A stretch of 64,000 bases of DNA, taken from contig NZ_JAMCOS010000001.1 of NCBI RefSeq assembly GCF_028069655.1, positions 5,200,319 to 5,264,318 on the forward strand, in the 5' to 3' direction. Shown in pieces: positions 8,010-17,814 of this stretch; position 1 is the stretch's first letter; every line of letters starts with the position of its first letter. A model generated the notes under the pieces. That model was not told the DNA's origin and did not search any database. It worked only from the letters and a program-made list of their open reading frames with translations. This DNA is from Acidovorax sp. NCPPB 4044 (GTDB lineage: Bacteria; Pseudomonadota; Gammaproteobacteria; Burkholderiales; Burkholderiaceae_C). The position numbers and the translations under genes are program-made.

Positions 8010-8058
8010 TTTGCTATTTTTTATATAGCAAACTATTCAATGGATCCGGCGGCATGGA
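8010..8058 (+). repeat. Dispersed hairpin repeat, copy 2
   Basis: A perfect TTTGCTAT/ATAGCAAA stem with a short AT loop, then ACTATTCAATGGAT and the CGGCGGCATGGA tail. It sits just downstream of the chemoreceptor gene (minus strand) and is nearly identical, with its flanks, to copy 7 at 63305. Confidence 0.85.
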
Positions 8059-8093
8059 GCTGTTTTGACTCCAACCGCCGGCCCAGGGCCGGT

Positions 8094-9899
8094 TCAGAAG
8101 GTTTCCCAGTCGTCGCTGTTGCCGCTGGCGGCCTTGGCGGGCGCGGGTGCGGTGGGGGCTGCGGCGGGCGGGAGGGCGACGCGTTGGGCCTTCGCGGGCG
8201 AGGGCGCGGGGGTGCGGGGCGCGGCCACGCGGGGCGCGGGCGCCGGCGCGGGGGCCTTGGCCTGCTGCAGCGCGGCCTGGGCGGCGCGCGCGGTGTCGCG
8301 GCTGCGGTGCTGTGCCTGGGCGATGACGGCGTGGGAGACGGCGTCGTCCACCTGGAAGACGCTGACGAGCTCCACGAGGCGGGAGGCCTGGGAGTTGAGG
8401 CTGTCGGCGGCGGCGGCCGATTCCTCGACGAGGGCGGCGTTCTGCTGGGTGACCTGGTCGAGCTGGTTGACGGCGTCGCCGACCTGGGAGATGCCCTGGG
8501 CCTGCTCGTGGGTGGCGGCGCCGATCTCGGCGATGAGGTCGGCGACGCGGCGGGTCTGCTCGACGATCTCGCCCATGGTGGAGCCGGCCTCGCCCACGAG
8601 CTGGGAGCCGGTCTGGACCTTGGAGACGCTCTCGCCGATGAGGGCCTTGATCTCCTTGGCGGCTTGCGCCGAGCGCTGCGCGAGGGTGCGGACCTCGGAG
8701 GCGACGACGGCGAAGCCGCGGCCCTGCTCGCCGGCGCGGGCGGCCTCGACGGCGGCGTTGAGGGCGAGGATGTTGGTCTGGAAGGCGATGGAGTCGATGA
8801 CGCCGATGATGTCGCCGATCTTGCGGGAGGAGGCGGTGATGTCCTCCATGGTGCGCACGACGTTGCCGACGACCTCGCCGCCGCGTGCGGCGGTGGAGGA
8901 AGCGGAGGAGGCGAGCTGGGAGGCGGTGCGGACGGTGTCGGCGTTCTGCTGGACGGTGGAGTTCATCTGCTCCATGGAGGCGGCGGTCTGCTGGAGGTTG
9001 GAGGCCTGCTCCTCGGTGCGCTGGCTGAGGTCGGCGTTGCCGGTGGCGATCTGGGAGGCGCCGGTGGCGATGGATTCGCTGCTGTGGCGGACTTCGGAGA
9101 CGACCTGTGCGAGGTTGGAGCGCATGGCGCTCATGGCGGCGAGGACGCTGGAGGAGTCGCCGGCGCGCAGGTCGACCTGGACGGCGAGGTTGCCGCGGGC
9201 GACTTCCTGGGCGATCTGTGCGGCGTAGGCTGGCTCGCCGCCGAGCTGGGTCTTCACGCGCCGCGTGATCGTCCAGGCGATCAGGCCGCCGAGGACGGCC
9301 GAGATGGCGGCCAGGGTCAACATCCACCGGCTGGCGCTGGCGGCCTGGTCCTGGGCCTCCGTGCCGGTATCGACCATCAGCTGCTGTTGGTAGGTGGCCA
9401 GGTTGTCCATGGCCTGGAAATAGGTGCGTTGCAGGGGGCGGACATCCTTCAGCAGCATCTCCCGGGCGGCCGCCATGTCGTTCCTCAGCCCCAGTTCGGC
9501 CGCCTTGTTCACCGCCGTGGTGTAGGGCAGGCGTGCCTGCCCGAGCTGCTGGAGCAGTTCCCGGCCGCGCTGCGACTGGATGGCCTGCTTCAGCGCTTCG
9601 AAGATTTCCGAATTGCGGGCGATCGCCTTGTCGATCCGCTGCTTCTCTTCCGCTCTCTGCGGCCCGTCCTCCAGCAGGGCGATGTTGCGCACGCTGCGGG
9701 CAACGACATTGACGTTGTCCTTGAGTTCCTGCACCTGCATCACCTTGCCGATGCGGTCGGAGGTGAGCAAGTTCACATCGTCCGAAACGGAGCCCAGCTG
9801 CACCCCTCCCACGGCCGCGACGGTCAAACCGAGGAGGATGAGGGTGGAAAAGCCTGCGCCGAGCATGACGCCCAGCTTCATGTTGCGAAAGATGGTCAT
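8094..9899 (-). CDS. Methyl-accepting chemotaxis protein with CheR-docking tail
   Basis: A 601-residue transmembrane chemoreceptor. There is an N-terminal membrane helix (residues about 10-30), a periplasmic four-helix-bundle sensor to about 190, a second membrane helix, a HAMP segment, and a signalling domain with the invariant hairpin tip ([20 protein letters not shown]). The end is an Ala/Pro linker and the pentapeptide WETF preceded by DD, like the NWETF docking site for CheR/CheB in Tsr and Tar. It would send ligand signals to CheA/CheW. It is a single gene. Its 3' end, linker included, is almost identical in DNA to the partial gene at 63389, indicating recent duplication or gene conversion. 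Confidence 0.95.
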   Translation of the reverse strand: MTIFRNMKLGVMLGAGFSTLILLGLTVAAVGGVQLGSVSDDVNLLTSDRIGKVMQVQELKDNVNVVARSVRNIALLEDGPQRAEEKQRIDKAIARNSEIFEALKQAIQSQRGRELLQQLGQARLPYTTAVNKAAELGLRNDMAAAREMLLKDVRPLQRTYFQAMDNLATYQQQLMVDTGTEAQDQAASASRWMLTLAAISAVLGGLIAWTITRRVKTQLGGEPAYAAQIAQEVARGNLAVQVDLRAGDSSSVLAAMSAMRSNLAQVVSEVRHSSESIATGASQIATGNADLSQRTEEQASNLQQTAASMEQMNSTVQQNADTVRTASQLASSASSTAARGGEVVGNVVRTMEDITASSRKIGDIIGVIDSIAFQTNILALNAAVEAARAGEQGRGFAVVASEVRTLAQRSAQAAKEIKALIGESVSKVQTGSQLVGEAGSTMGEIVEQTRRVADLIAEIGAATHEQAQGISQVGDAVNQLDQVTQQNAALVEESAAAADSLNSQASRLVELVSVFQVDDAVSHAVIAQAQHRSRDTARAAQAALQQAKAPAPAPAPRVAAPRTPAPSPAKAQRVALPPAAAPTAPAPAKAASGNSDDWETF

Positions 9900-10156
9900 C
9901 GTGTTACTTCCTGACAGTCGCCGGGCATGGGCCCATCGCCGAGATGCCGATAGCGGTGGGAACGTAACGGATTGTTGCTCAGCCGCGAAAAAATTGCTGA
10001 AAATGATTTCGTTTTTCGTGGAATTTGCGGAATTCACGAATTTTTTGGCGCATCGGGTCGGGTGTGCCGTGCCGCTTCGCAAAAAAACCGCCACGCCGCA
10101 GCCCGCCTTCAGCGCGGGCGGCGGCATGCGCGGTGGCCCGTTGTCCGGGGACCGGC

Positions 10157-11149
10157 TCACTCCGGGCGGATATTCGCGCGTTGCGCGATGGCGCGCATGC
10201 GCGGGAGTTCGTCCTCAATGCGCGCCGCCACCGCGTCTGCGGGTTCGTAGGCGGGCTCCAGCCCATGGGCGACGAGCCTGCTGCGGACCCCCGGCGCCGC
10301 CATCACCTCGCCCAATGCCTTCTGCAGCCGGGCTTTGGCATCGGCCGGCAGCCCGCGCGGGGCGACGACGGCCAGCCAGGAGTCTGCCGCGAAGCCCGGA
10401 AAACCGCTTTCCGCCACCGTGGGCACATCGGGCAACTGGGTGGCGCGCGTCGCCCCCATGACCGCGATCGCCTTGATCTTGCCCGCCTTCAGCTGCGGCA
10501 GCGCCGCCGCCACCGTGTCGATGGTGAAGGGAATCTGCCCGCCCATCAGGTCCGCCATGGCGGGCGCGCTGCCCCGGTAGGGCACGTGCATCGGCTTGAT
10601 GCCAGCGGCGGCCCACAGCAATTCGCCCGCGAAGTGGCCCGTGGTGCCGTTGCCGAACGAGCCGTAGGAAAATTTGTCGGGCGTGCGCTTCACCGCGGCC
10701 ACCACCTCCGCCAGGCTGGCGGCCGGCACGTCGCGGTGGGCCAGCAGCACCAGCGGCACCCGCGCCACCATGCCGACGGGCTCGTAGCTCCGGACGGGGT
10801 CGTACGGCAGCTTGGGGTTCAGCGCGGGGTTGCCGGTGAACGTGGAGCCCGAACTGATCAGCAGCGTGTAGCCGTCGGCCGGCGCATTGGCGACGAAGGC
10901 GGCGCCCACGATGGTGCCGGCGCCGGCCTTGTTCTCGATCACCACCGGCTGCCCCAGGTGGTCGCCCAGGGGCTTGCCGATCAGCCGGCCCACGATGTCC
11001 ACGGCACCGCCGGCGGGAAAGGGAACGATGAGCTGGATCGGCCGGGCCGGGTAGCTCTCGGCGCGCGCCGCGGGCCAGGGGCCCGATGCCGCGACGGCCA
11101 GGAGGAGCGCGATGCCGGTGCGCCGGGACGGCAGCAGGTACTTCGTCAT
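10157..11149 (-). CDS. Bug-family tripartite tricarboxylate transporter binding protein
   Basis: A 330-residue periplasmic solute-binding protein (TctC/Bug). It has a signal peptide (residues 1-30, ending PAARA) and the family signatures [30 protein letters not shown] and [17 protein letters not shown]. Bug proteins bind small carboxylates or related acids for TTT or other carriers. Their permeases are often encoded elsewhere, and none is next to this gene. It lies 48 bp downstream of acdS on the same strand, so it may be co-transcribed and bind a substrate related to ACC or its product; that is inference from position. Confidence 0.92.
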   Translation of the reverse strand: MTKYLLPSRRTGIALLLAVAASGPWPAARAESYPARPIQLIVPFPAGGAVDIVGRLIGKPLGDHLGQPVVIENKAGAGTIVGAAFVANAPADGYTLLISSGSTFTGNPALNPKLPYDPVRSYEPVGMVARVPLVLLAHRDVPAASLAEVVAAVKRTPDKFSYGSFGNGTTGHFAGELLWAAAGIKPMHVPYRGSAPAMADLMGGQIPFTIDTVAAALPQLKAGKIKAIAVMGATRATQLPDVPTVAESGFPGFAADSWLAVVAPRGLPADAKARLQKALGEVMAAPGVRSRLVAHGLEPAYEPADAVAARIEDELPRMRAIAQRANIRPE

Positions 11150-11197
11150 TTCGGTGTCCTTCCGTCGGGTGAACGATGCGACCGGCGCGGCAGGCCT

Positions 11198-12214
11198 TCA
11201 GCCGTTGCGGAAGAGGAAGCTGTAGGCGTTGAGCGCCGGCACGCCGCCCAGGTGCGCGTAGAGCACGCGCGAGCCTTCGGGGAATTCGCCGTTCTTCACC
11301 ATATCGATCATGCCGTGCATCGATTTGCCCTCGTACACCGGGTCGGTGAGCATGGCTTCCTGGCGTGCGCACAGGCGGATGGCTTCGAGCGTGCCCTCGT
11401 TGGGCAGGCCGTATTCGGGGCCGCCGTAGCGCGTGTCGAGCACGATGTCGGCGTCGGTGATGTCGCGGCCCAGCTCGACCAGTTGCGCGGTGTTCTGGGC
11501 GATGCGCAGGATCTGCGCGCGCGTCTGCTCGGGCTTGGCCGAGGCGTCGATGCCGATCACGCGGTCCGCCCGGCCATCGGCCGCGAAGCCCACCACCATG
11601 CCGGCCTGCGTGCTGCCCGTGACCGAGCACACGACGATGTAGTCGAACTGGAAGCCCAGTTCGGCCTCCTGCTGGCGCACCTCCTCCGCGAAGCCCACGA
11701 AGCCCAGGCCGCCGCGCGGATGCTCGGAGCAGCCCGCCGGGATCGGGAAGGGCTTGCCGCCGGCGCGGCGCACGTCTTCCATGGCCTGCTCCCAGCTCGG
11801 GCGGATGCCGATGTCGAAGCCCGCGGCGTCCAGCCGCACGTCCGCGCCCATGATGCGGCTCATCTCGATGTTGCCCACGCGGTCGTACACGGCATCGGAG
11901 TAGTTCACCCAGTTCTCCTGCACCAGCACGCACTTGAGGCCCAGGTGCGCGGCCACGGCGGCCACCTGGCGCGTCTGGTTGGACTGGATGCCGCCGATCG
12001 ACACCAGCGTGTCGTAGCCGCCCTCGAGCGCCTCGGGGATCAGGTATTCGAGCTTGCGCGTCTTGTTGCCGCCGAAGGCCAAGCCCGAATTGCAGTCCTC
12101 GCGCTTGGCATACAGGTGCACCTTGCCGCCCAGGTGCGCGGACAGGCGCGGCAGCGGCTGGATGGGCGTGGGGCCGAAGGTGAGGACGTGGCGCGGGAAT
12201 TTCTGCAAGTTCAT
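11198..12214 (-). CDS. acdS: 1-aminocyclopropane-1-carboxylate deaminase
   Basis: A 338-residue PLP enzyme that cleaves ACC, the plant ethylene precursor, to 2-oxobutanoate and ammonia. The length equals that of characterised AcdS. The PLP lysine is Lys51 ([10 protein letters not shown]). The residues that separate true ACC deaminase from D-cysteine desulfhydrase are present: Glu295 (DPVYEGKSM) and Leu322 ([10 protein letters not shown]). It is cytoplasmic. It is divergent from an Lrp-type regulator (acdR), the arrangement known from Pseudomonas and Burkholderia, and is followed by a Bug binding protein. The enzyme lowers plant ethylene and lets the bacterium use ACC as nitrogen source. Confidence 0.96.
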   Translation of the reverse strand: MNLQKFPRHVLTFGPTPIQPLPRLSAHLGGKVHLYAKREDCNSGLAFGGNKTRKLEYLIPEALEGGYDTLVSIGGIQSNQTRQVAAVAAHLGLKCVLVQENWVNYSDAVYDRVGNIEMSRIMGADVRLDAAGFDIGIRPSWEQAMEDVRRAGGKPFPIPAGCSEHPRGGLGFVGFAEEVRQQEAELGFQFDYIVVCSVTGSTQAGMVVGFAADGRADRVIGIDASAKPEQTRAQILRIAQNTAQLVELGRDITDADIVLDTRYGGPEYGLPNEGTLEAIRLCARQEAMLTDPVYEGKSMHGMIDMVKNGEFPEGSRVLYAHLGGVPALNAYSFLFRNG

Positions 12215-12301
12215 GGAAAGCATTCCTGGCAAGGGGGAAACCGAAGGGAAAGCTGCCGGCACCGTGCGGCAGCCGCTGCTGCAATGGTAGGAAAATGGCT
12301 G

Positions 12302-12316
12302 CGCAACAGGGTTGCG
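12302..12316. promoter_or_regulatory. Inverted repeat CGCAAC-AGG-GTTGCG, candidate AcdR site
   Basis: A perfect 6-bp inverted repeat with a 3-bp spacer, total 15 bp, in the acdS-acdR intergenic region, 88 bp upstream of acdS. Lrp-type regulators bind 15-bp palindromes, so this is a fair operator candidate. A looser GCAAT...ATTGC pair lies at 12356-12378. Confidence 0.45.
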
Positions 12317-12390
12317 AAAATGTCCGTAGGCAAGCGCCTCGGGCAAAAGAAAATAGCAATCCATCCCGCTTTTATTGCAGGAAAAAGGCG

Positions 12391-12912
12391 ATGTGCGCAA
12401 CGAAATTAACCCAACCGACGGCCGATGTTTCAGCGGCCGATGCCGCCAGCGGGCTGGACCGCACCGACCGGGCCATCCTGCGGGCGCTGCAGCGCGACGC
12501 CTCGGTCTCCAACGTGGCGCTGGCGACCAAGGTGCATCTGAGCGCGCCCGCCTGCCTGCGCCGCGTGGAGCGGCTCAGGCGCCTGGGGCTGATCGACGGG
12601 GTGGTGGCGCTGCTCAACCCGCGCGCCGTGGGCGCGGGCATGCTGGTGATGATCGGCGTGGTGCTGGACCGCTCCACGCCCGAGTCGTTCGCGGAGTTCG
12701 AGAAGGCGGCCGCCAGGATCTCCGGCTGCATGGAATGCCACGTGGTGACGGGCGAGTTCGACTACTTCATGCTCGTGCGCACGCGCGACAGCGACAGCTT
12801 CAACCGCCTGCATGCCGAGCAGCTGCTCTACCTGCCGGGCGTGCGGCAGGTGCGCTCGTTCATGGTGCTGCGCAACGTGCTGTCCACCACCGAGCTGCCG
12901 ATCGCGGTCTGA
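12391..12912 (+). CDS. acdR: Lrp/AsnC-family regulator of acdS
   Basis: A 173-residue Lrp/AsnC protein. The N-terminal helix-turn-helix spans residues about 25-75 ([20 protein letters not shown], then LATKVHLS). A RAM ligand-binding domain follows, with [19 protein letters not shown]. Divergent position to acdS makes it AcdR, which activates acdS when ACC is present in other bacteria. The ATG at 12391 has AGGAAAAAGG in front of it. A palindrome suited to an Lrp-type protein lies in the shared promoter region. Confidence 0.88.
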   Translation: MCATKLTQPTADVSAADAASGLDRTDRAILRALQRDASVSNVALATKVHLSAPACLRRVERLRRLGLIDGVVALLNPRAVGAGMLVMIGVVLDRSTPESFAEFEKAAARISGCMECHVVTGEFDYFMLVRTRDSDSFNRLHAEQLLYLPGVRQVRSFMVLRNVLSTTELPIAV

Positions 12913-12937
12913 GGCGCGCGCGCCGGCCCGGCCAGGC

Positions 12938-12960
12938 GCCGCCCGCTGCGGCTTTCTTTC
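12938..12960 (+). terminator. Possible terminator of acdR
   Basis: A GCCGC/GCGGC stem with a 5-nt loop followed by TTTCTTTC, between the acdR stop and the convergent gene's stop at 12961. The stem is short, so confidence is modest. Confidence 0.35.
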
Positions 12961-14571
12961 TCAGGGCTGGCGGACCATGTGCGGGTACAGCAGGCCGTAG
13001 TGGCCGGCCACGCCCGGCGTGGCGCTGGGGTTGACGAGCTTGGTGAACGCGGCGCCGATCACGGGCAGGCCCGGGATGTCGTTGATCTGCAGCGTGGCCC
13101 AGCCGGAGACCAGCCCGCTGCGCAGCGGCGACAGCGCCACCGAGGCCGACAGCGGCGAGCTGCCGCCGAAGGCCGCCACCGATACCGCGCCGCACAGCAG
13201 CGGCACCAGCGGCAGCGCCGTGGGAATGGCGGCGCCGCTGGTGGACACCGTGGCGTCGCGCGACGCCACCAGGAACGACCAGCCGGCGTTGTTGCTGCAC
13301 ACCTTGCCGCCGGAGACCAGCGTGTTGTCGGTGTGGAAGAACTGGTCGCCCGTGCCGGCCGGCGGCACCACGGAGTACGTGCGCACCCCGGTGGCGTAAT
13401 CCAGGGCCACGCTGTAGCGCTTGGTGGGCATGCCCACCACCCAGTCGGTCTGCGCGGAGATGGAGGTCTCGGTCGAATACTGGTTGCGCACCTCGCGCGC
13501 GGCGAACACTTCCGACAGCTCGGCCGCCGTGCGGCGCGCGTTCGGCTCCGAGGCGGGCAGGTGGTAGGGCGTGGAGAGGTCGGGCAGGTCGTAGGCGCGG
13601 GCCTGGATCACCGCGGCGCTGGTGGGCAGGTTGGTGGCGCCGTCGATGTCCTTCTGGCGCGTGGCGTAGCCGCCCGAGACCAGCAGCGGATCGGCCGTGT
13701 AGCGCTCGGGCTGGGCGATGGCCTGGTCGGTGGGGGGGAAGAGCACATAGTTGCCGCGCGCGGGCTGGCCGGCCGTGGTGAAGGCCTGCAGCGTCGTCAT
13801 GGGCGAAGAGAACGTGGTGGCCGCGGGCACGTCGATCACGTACCAGGTGCCGCCCACGCCGCCCGAGGGCGTGGCGAAGCCGCGGGCGGCGGCGGTGGCC
13901 TCGTCGCTGGTGTCCTCCAGCAGCGCCGCGTCGATGGCCGAGCCGGTGCACGGGGCCACGTCATTGATCTGGCGGATCGCCGTGTAGAGCGCCGAGCGGT
14001 CCTGGCTGGTGGTGCCGTACACGGCGGCCGAGGGAATGTCGGCCGCCACGATGGCTTCGATGGTGCCCTCGCGCGTGTGGCCGGCGCGCTCCTGCACCGT
14101 CCACGAGGGGCTCAGGCGGTCGGTGGCGAAGGGCTGTGGCGTGCCGGAGGCAAGCCGGGGCGCGGAGCAGGAGTTGTCCGCGGTGACGAGCTGCGCGCGG
14201 CCGTCGGCCCCCGCGGTGATCGCGCCGGTCCACATGTCGCCGGCCGACAGCAGCAGCGTCATGGTGAGCAGGCTGTCGCCGTTGGCCGCGCCGCGGATGC
14301 GCAGCTTGATGGCCTTGCCGTTGGAGAGATCGGTGTTCACGAAGTGCAGCACCGTCATCTGTCCCTGCTGCGCGGTGAAGTAGGGCACCAGCAGCACGTG
14401 GCCCGTCTGGCCCGTGGCGGGCTGCAGCGACGCCGCATCGGTGGCGCCGAGCTGGCTGCGCGACGGCGTGGCGCCCGTGCCGGCGATGACCCCCGCCAGG
14501 GAGGGCGCCGCGAGCCCGAGGCCGCACAGCAGGAAGGCGCTCGCGGCGCGGGCGATGTGCAGGGCAGGCAT
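12961..14571 (-). CDS. Secreted or cell-surface protein of unknown function
   Basis: A 536-residue protein with a signal peptide (residues 1-26, ending SLAGV). The mature part is rich in Thr, Ser, Ala and Gly with predicted beta structure, for example GHVLLVPYFTAQQGQMTVLH and AAVYGTTSQDRSALY. Only a few cysteines are present. No catalytic motif is apparent. Similar proteins of this length occur as uncharacterised exported proteins in Comamonadaceae. GGAG precedes the ATG. It is a single gene, convergent with acdR. Confidence 0.7.
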   Translation of the reverse strand: MPALHIARAASAFLLCGLGLAAPSLAGVIAGTGATPSRSQLGATDAASLQPATGQTGHVLLVPYFTAQQGQMTVLHFVNTDLSNGKAIKLRIRGAANGDSLLTMTLLLSAGDMWTGAITAGADGRAQLVTADNSCSAPRLASGTPQPFATDRLSPSWTVQERAGHTREGTIEAIVAADIPSAAVYGTTSQDRSALYTAIRQINDVAPCTGSAIDAALLEDTSDEATAAARGFATPSGGVGGTWYVIDVPAATTFSSPMTTLQAFTTAGQPARGNYVLFPPTDQAIAQPERYTADPLLVSGGYATRQKDIDGATNLPTSAAVIQARAYDLPDLSTPYHLPASEPNARRTAAELSEVFAAREVRNQYSTETSISAQTDWVVGMPTKRYSVALDYATGVRTYSVVPPAGTGDQFFHTDNTLVSGGKVCSNNAGWSFLVASRDATVSTSGAAIPTALPLVPLLCGAVSVAAFGGSSPLSASVALSPLRSGLVSGWATLQINDIPGLPVIGAAFTKLVNPSATPGVAGHYGLLYPHMVRQP

Positions 14572-14713
14572 GGGGGCTCCTCGGTGGTGTCCAAAAGTAA
14601 GGACCGCAGCCTAACCGATGGCACGGCGCCTGCCCAGGAGGCGTCACCCGCACCGGAGTGGCGCACCGGAGCCCGTGGGCGCCGCTCGCCGCAGGGTTTG
14701 GCGCCGGAATGGC

Positions 14714-14759
14714 TCCATGCCGCCGTATCCATTGAATAGTTTGCTATTCAATGAATAGC
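14714..14759 (-). repeat. Dispersed hairpin repeat, copy 3
   Basis: Inverted relative to copies 1 and 2: TCCATGCCGCCG tail first, then CATTGAATAGTTTGCTATTC and the closing ATAGC arm. The hairpin loop sequence differs from the other copies. Confidence 0.75.
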
Positions 14760-14878
14760 GAATTGCCTGCTGCCCCTGCGCAACAGGCCCGCCACCGGGC
14801 CGGGGCAGGGCGGCCCAGCGGCGCGTACGGCGGCACAGTGCTGGCCGGGGGTGCCTCGTTGCCTTGGCGGCGCCGAAA

Positions 14879-14895
14879 GTATCTCCATCCGATAC
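14879..14895. promoter_or_regulatory. Inverted repeat GTATC-N7-GATAC
   Basis: Same arms and same 7-bp spacing as the site next to the XRE regulator at 2227-2243. It lies 107 bp upstream of the YiaAB-like gene. A shared regulator is possible. Confidence 0.35.
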
Positions 14896-15002
14896 CGGGT
14901 GGCCGAACGGTAGCCACTGGAGTGCTTCCCGGGGGCCTGCGGTGCAGCGCGCTGGCCATGATGCCGCCCATGTTCCACCCCGGGCCGCAAGCCCCCACTT
15001 CC

Positions 15003-15566
15003 ATGTCACGCCATTCCGCTTCCCCGTCGCCTTCTTCCACCCCGCTGGTCCAGCGCGATACCTCCGCCTGGCAATTGCAGGTCTGGGTGTCGTTCGGCAT
15101 CGCCGCCTTCTGCTGCGCGGTGGGGCTGGCCTGGCTGCCGGGAGAGCGGCTGGAGCAGATCTTCATGGTGATGGGCTATGTGTTCTGCCTCTCGGCCGTG
15201 TTCATGCTCGCCAAGTTCGTGCGCGACAACCAGGCCGCCGCGCGCCGCGGCGCGGGCGACACGCCGCTGTTCAAGATCGTGGTCTGGGGCGGTTTCGGCG
15301 TGGCCGTGGGGCTCACCGGCTGGGGCCTCGCGGACATGGAGATCTCGCCCACCTACAAGGCCTTCCTGGGCGTGAGCTGGCTCTACCTCCTCACCACCGC
15401 GTTCACGCTGGCCAAGATGCTGCGCGACCGCCACGAGGCCGACCTTGCCGAAGCCCGCCTGCAGGGCCGCCGCGAGGCGATGCAGATGGCCCCGGCCGCC
15501 GCCCCCACCGCGCAGGAACCTCCTGCCCCGGACGCGCCCGCGCATGCAGGCCGCGCCGCGAATTGA
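15003..15566 (+). CDS. YiaA/YiaB-type inner membrane protein
   Basis: A 187-residue inner-membrane protein with four hydrophobic helices arranged as two helix pairs: WVSFGIAAFCCAVGLAWLPG then a helix ending AKFVRDN, and VVWGGFGVAVGLTGWGLA then a helix ending AKMLRDRHEAD. This two-helix repeat with W, G and P residues between helices is the YiaAB domain. The role in E. coli is undefined. The last 50 residues are Ala/Pro rich and polar. The start at 15003 is chosen because it removes an unlikely extension; the ribosome binding site is weak. Confidence 0.8.
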   Translation: MSRHSASPSPSSTPLVQRDTSAWQLQVWVSFGIAAFCCAVGLAWLPGERLEQIFMVMGYVFCLSAVFMLAKFVRDNQAAARRGAGDTPLFKIVVWGGFGVAVGLTGWGLADMEISPTYKAFLGVSWLYLLTTAFTLAKMLRDRHEADLAEARLQGRREAMQMAPAAAPTAQEPPAPDAPAHAGRAAN

Positions 15567-15627
15567 GCGGCGCGCCATGCACCGCACCCACAACCCCGAT
15601 TCCCGTTCCATCCAGGAGACCGCCGCC

Positions 15628-16110
15628 ATGACACTGCTTCTTCCCTACTCCGGCCATCGGCGGTCGGTGCGCCGATGGATGGCGGGCCTGGCCCTCGCCA
15701 GCGCCGCGCTGGCGGCGGCCCTGCCGGCCCGGGCGCAGAGCGAAGCCTCGGTGGCGCTCTCGATGCTGCCGGTGGCCTCGGTCGTGGGCACCGCATCGGT
15801 GGCCTCCACGGCGGCCGGGGCGGTCGTCGCGCTGCCCGCGGCGCTGTCGGTGGCCGGCGCGGTGCTCACCGTGCGCGTGGTGGAGGCCTCGGCCGTGGGC
15901 ACGGTCTACGTGCTGGAGCGCGCTTCCGACGGCGCCCGTGCGAGCGTCGAGGTGGCCGGCCGCGCCGCCTCGGGCGTGGCGGTGGGCGTGGGCACGGTGG
16001 TTACCTGCAGCGTGATCGGCACGGGCGTGGTCCTCTCGGCGGCGGGCGAGGCGCTGGCCTTCGTGCCCAACGCCCTGGGCCGCTCGCTGCTGCACAACGA
16101 GCGGCTGTGA
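15628..16110 (+). CDS. STM0539-like small exported protein
   Basis: A 160-residue, Ala/Val-rich protein with an N-terminal signal sequence ending LPARAQSE. The mature part is a run of hydrophobic Val/Ala/Gly repeats (SVALSMLPVASVVGTASVAS and similar). It looks like the STM0539 family, which commonly precedes a DUF2145 gene, as here (12-bp gap). AGGAG lies 9 nt before the ATG. Function is unknown; the pair is likely an operon. Confidence 0.6.
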   Translation: MTLLLPYSGHRRSVRRWMAGLALASAALAAALPARAQSEASVALSMLPVASVVGTASVASTAAGAVVALPAALSVAGAVLTVRVVEASAVGTVYVLERASDGARASVEVAGRAASGVAVGVGTVVTCSVIGTGVVLSAAGEALAFVPNALGRSLLHNERL

Positions 16111-16121
16111 GGGCGGCCACG

Positions 16122-16955
16122 ATGTCCCATCGATGGCAGGCCACCCGGCGCTTCGCCGTGTGCGCCGTGGCGCTGGCCGCGGCGCTGGCGGCCGGCGGCG
16201 CCCAGGCGGGGCGCTCGTGCGAGGCCCGGCGTCCCACGCCCCAGAGCATCGAGCGCGGCATGGCGCTGGCCGAGCGCACGGCGCGCGCCCTCGACGCGGA
16301 GCACCGGCGCAGCGGCGCGCGCGTCGTGCTGCTGGCGCGGGCCGGGCAGGACCTCTCGAAATACGGCGTGCGCTACTCGCACCTGGGCTGGGCCTACCGC
16401 ACACCCGAGGGCCCCTGGCGCGTGGCGCACAAGCTCAACGAATGCGGCACGGCCGTGGGCAGCCTCTATTTGCAGGGCCTGGGAGAGTTCTTCCTGGACG
16501 ACCTGTGGCGCCACGAGGCCGTGTGGCTCGTGCCCGCGCCCGAGGTGCAGGCGCGGCTGGCCGACGTACTGGCCGACCGCTCCCGCAGCCTGGCCCTGCA
16601 CCAGCGCGCCTACAGCATGGTGAGCTACGCCTGGGGCACGCGCTACCAGCAGTCCAACCAGTGGGCGCTGGAGACGCTGGCACTGGCCATGGAGCCCGCC
16701 ACCGTGCGCACGCGCAGCCAGGCGCAGGCGTGGCTGCGCTTCAAGGGCTACGAGCCCACCGTGCTGCGCATCGGCCCGCTCACGCGGCTGGGCGGGCGCG
16801 TCACGGCGGCCAACGTGGCCTTCGACGACCATCCGGACCGCGACCGCTTCGCCGACCGCATCGCCACGGTCACGGTGGACTCGGTGCTCGCGTGGATGCC
16901 CCGCGCGGGCCTGGGTGCGGAGCCCGCCACGCTGGCGCTGGACGCGGGCCGGTGA
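16122..16955 (+). CDS. DUF2145 family exported protein
   Basis: A 277-residue protein with a signal peptide (about 29 residues, ending GGAQAG). It resembles the DUF2145 family: RGMALAERTARALD, then GQDLSKYGVRYSHLGWAYR, KLNECGT and YSMVSYAWGTRYQQSNQWALE. The His/Tyr/Asn set is reminiscent of cell-wall amidase-like folds, but no activity is known to me. It forms an operon with the preceding STM0539-like gene. An IS1-family element is inserted 33 bp after its stop. Confidence 0.78.
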   Translation: MSHRWQATRRFAVCAVALAAALAAGGAQAGRSCEARRPTPQSIERGMALAERTARALDAEHRRSGARVVLLARAGQDLSKYGVRYSHLGWAYRTPEGPWRVAHKLNECGTAVGSLYLQGLGEFFLDDLWRHEAVWLVPAPEVQARLADVLADRSRSLALHQRAYSMVSYAWGTRYQQSNQWALETLALAMEPATVRTRSQAQAWLRFKGYEPTVLRIGPLTRLGGRVTAANVAFDDHPDRDRFADRIATVTVDSVLAWMPRAGLGAEPATLALDAGR

Positions 16956-16988
16956 ACGGCCGATGATTGCGCGTTTGGGGTCGAAGTG

Positions 16989-17805
16989 GGGATTGCTAAC
17001 CAGGTAGTAGACCAAAGACGCAATCGGAGGCATGCTCGCCCACATGACCCTGCAATGCCCCGACTGCCAGCACCAAGAAGTCCGCAACGCCGGTACGAGC
17101 CGACATGGTCACCGACGCTGGGCGTGCAAAGCCTGCGGGCGAACCTTCGGCGACAAGAACTACCGTCTGATCGACAGCCAGACCCGGGAGCGGGCACTGG
17201 CGCTGTATGCCGAAGGCATGTCTGCAAGGGCGATCGAGCGCATCGTGGGGGTGAGCCACAACTCCGTGCTGAACTGGGTGCGCAAGGAGGTGGCAGACCA
17301 AGCCCTGCAGCCGATACCACCTGCGACCCAGCAGGTCGTGGAGATCGACGAGATGTGGAGCTACGCGGGTTCCAAAAAAGACCCATCTGGCTCTGGTGGG
17401 CCATAGAGCGCAGCACGCACCGCATCGTGGGCTGGGCCCTGGGCGATAGAGGAGCTGCCACCGCCCGGGTACTGCAGCAGCAATTGCCGCCCTCTGCGAG
17501 TGCAGCCCACATTGAATACTGCACCGACCACCACAGGCCCTATCTTGCGGTCCTCGCGGGCAGGCGCCATACGGTGGGCAAAGCCCATACCCATCACATT
17601 GAGAGCCTGAACAACAAGCTGCGCTGTTATTTGGCACGCCTGCGCAGAAAGACCCATGCGTACAGCAAGAGCGCACAGGCGCTCAGGGATGCGCTGCTGT
17701 TTATCTGGCGGCGCAAGTTCGGCGCTGTGCTGCAGCCCCAGGTGGGCTGCATTGAGAGCACGCGTTTGTGGGATGAACCGGTTCAAATACCTATTTAGCA
17801 ATCCC
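16989..17805 (+). mobile_element. Intact IS1-family insertion sequence with target duplication
   Basis: An 817-bp element. Its ends are imperfect inverted repeats: left GGGATTGCTAACCAGGTA, right (reverse complement) GGGATTGCTAAATAGGTA. It is flanked by direct repeats TCGAAGTG at 16981-16988 and 17806-17813, an 8-bp target duplication (a 9-bp reading, with the next G, is also possible). It encodes one frameshifted transposase. The intact ends and duplication point to recent insertion. The right end abuts repeat copy 4. Confidence 0.92.
17032..17798 (+). CDS. IS1-family transposase, made by -1 frameshift (InsA-InsB')
   Basis: Two overlapping reading frames. The first (17032-17406) has an InsA-type zinc finger (CPDC at residues 10-13, CKAC about 20 later) and helix-turn-helix (GMSARAIERIVGVSHNSVLN). 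It ends soon after the slippery run CAAAAAAG at 17373-17380. Shifting back one base there joins it to the second frame, which runs to 17798 with WLWWAIER, IVGWALGDR, HIESLNNKLR and HAYSKSAQALRDALL, the DDE-type InsB part. The fused product matches IS1 transposase order, with the first Asp in VEIDEMWSYAG. Frameshifting in an A-run is how IS1 makes its transposase. Confidence 0.9.
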
Positions 17806-17814
17806 TCGAAGTGG

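Larger units (their letters stand above)
14572..15002. other. Intergenic region with a repeat and a GTATC-N7-GATAC site
   Basis: Divergent promoters for the secreted protein and the YiaAB-like protein are expected here. Repeat copy 3 lies at 14714 and an inverted repeat at 14879. I see no gene in it. Confidence 0.5.
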
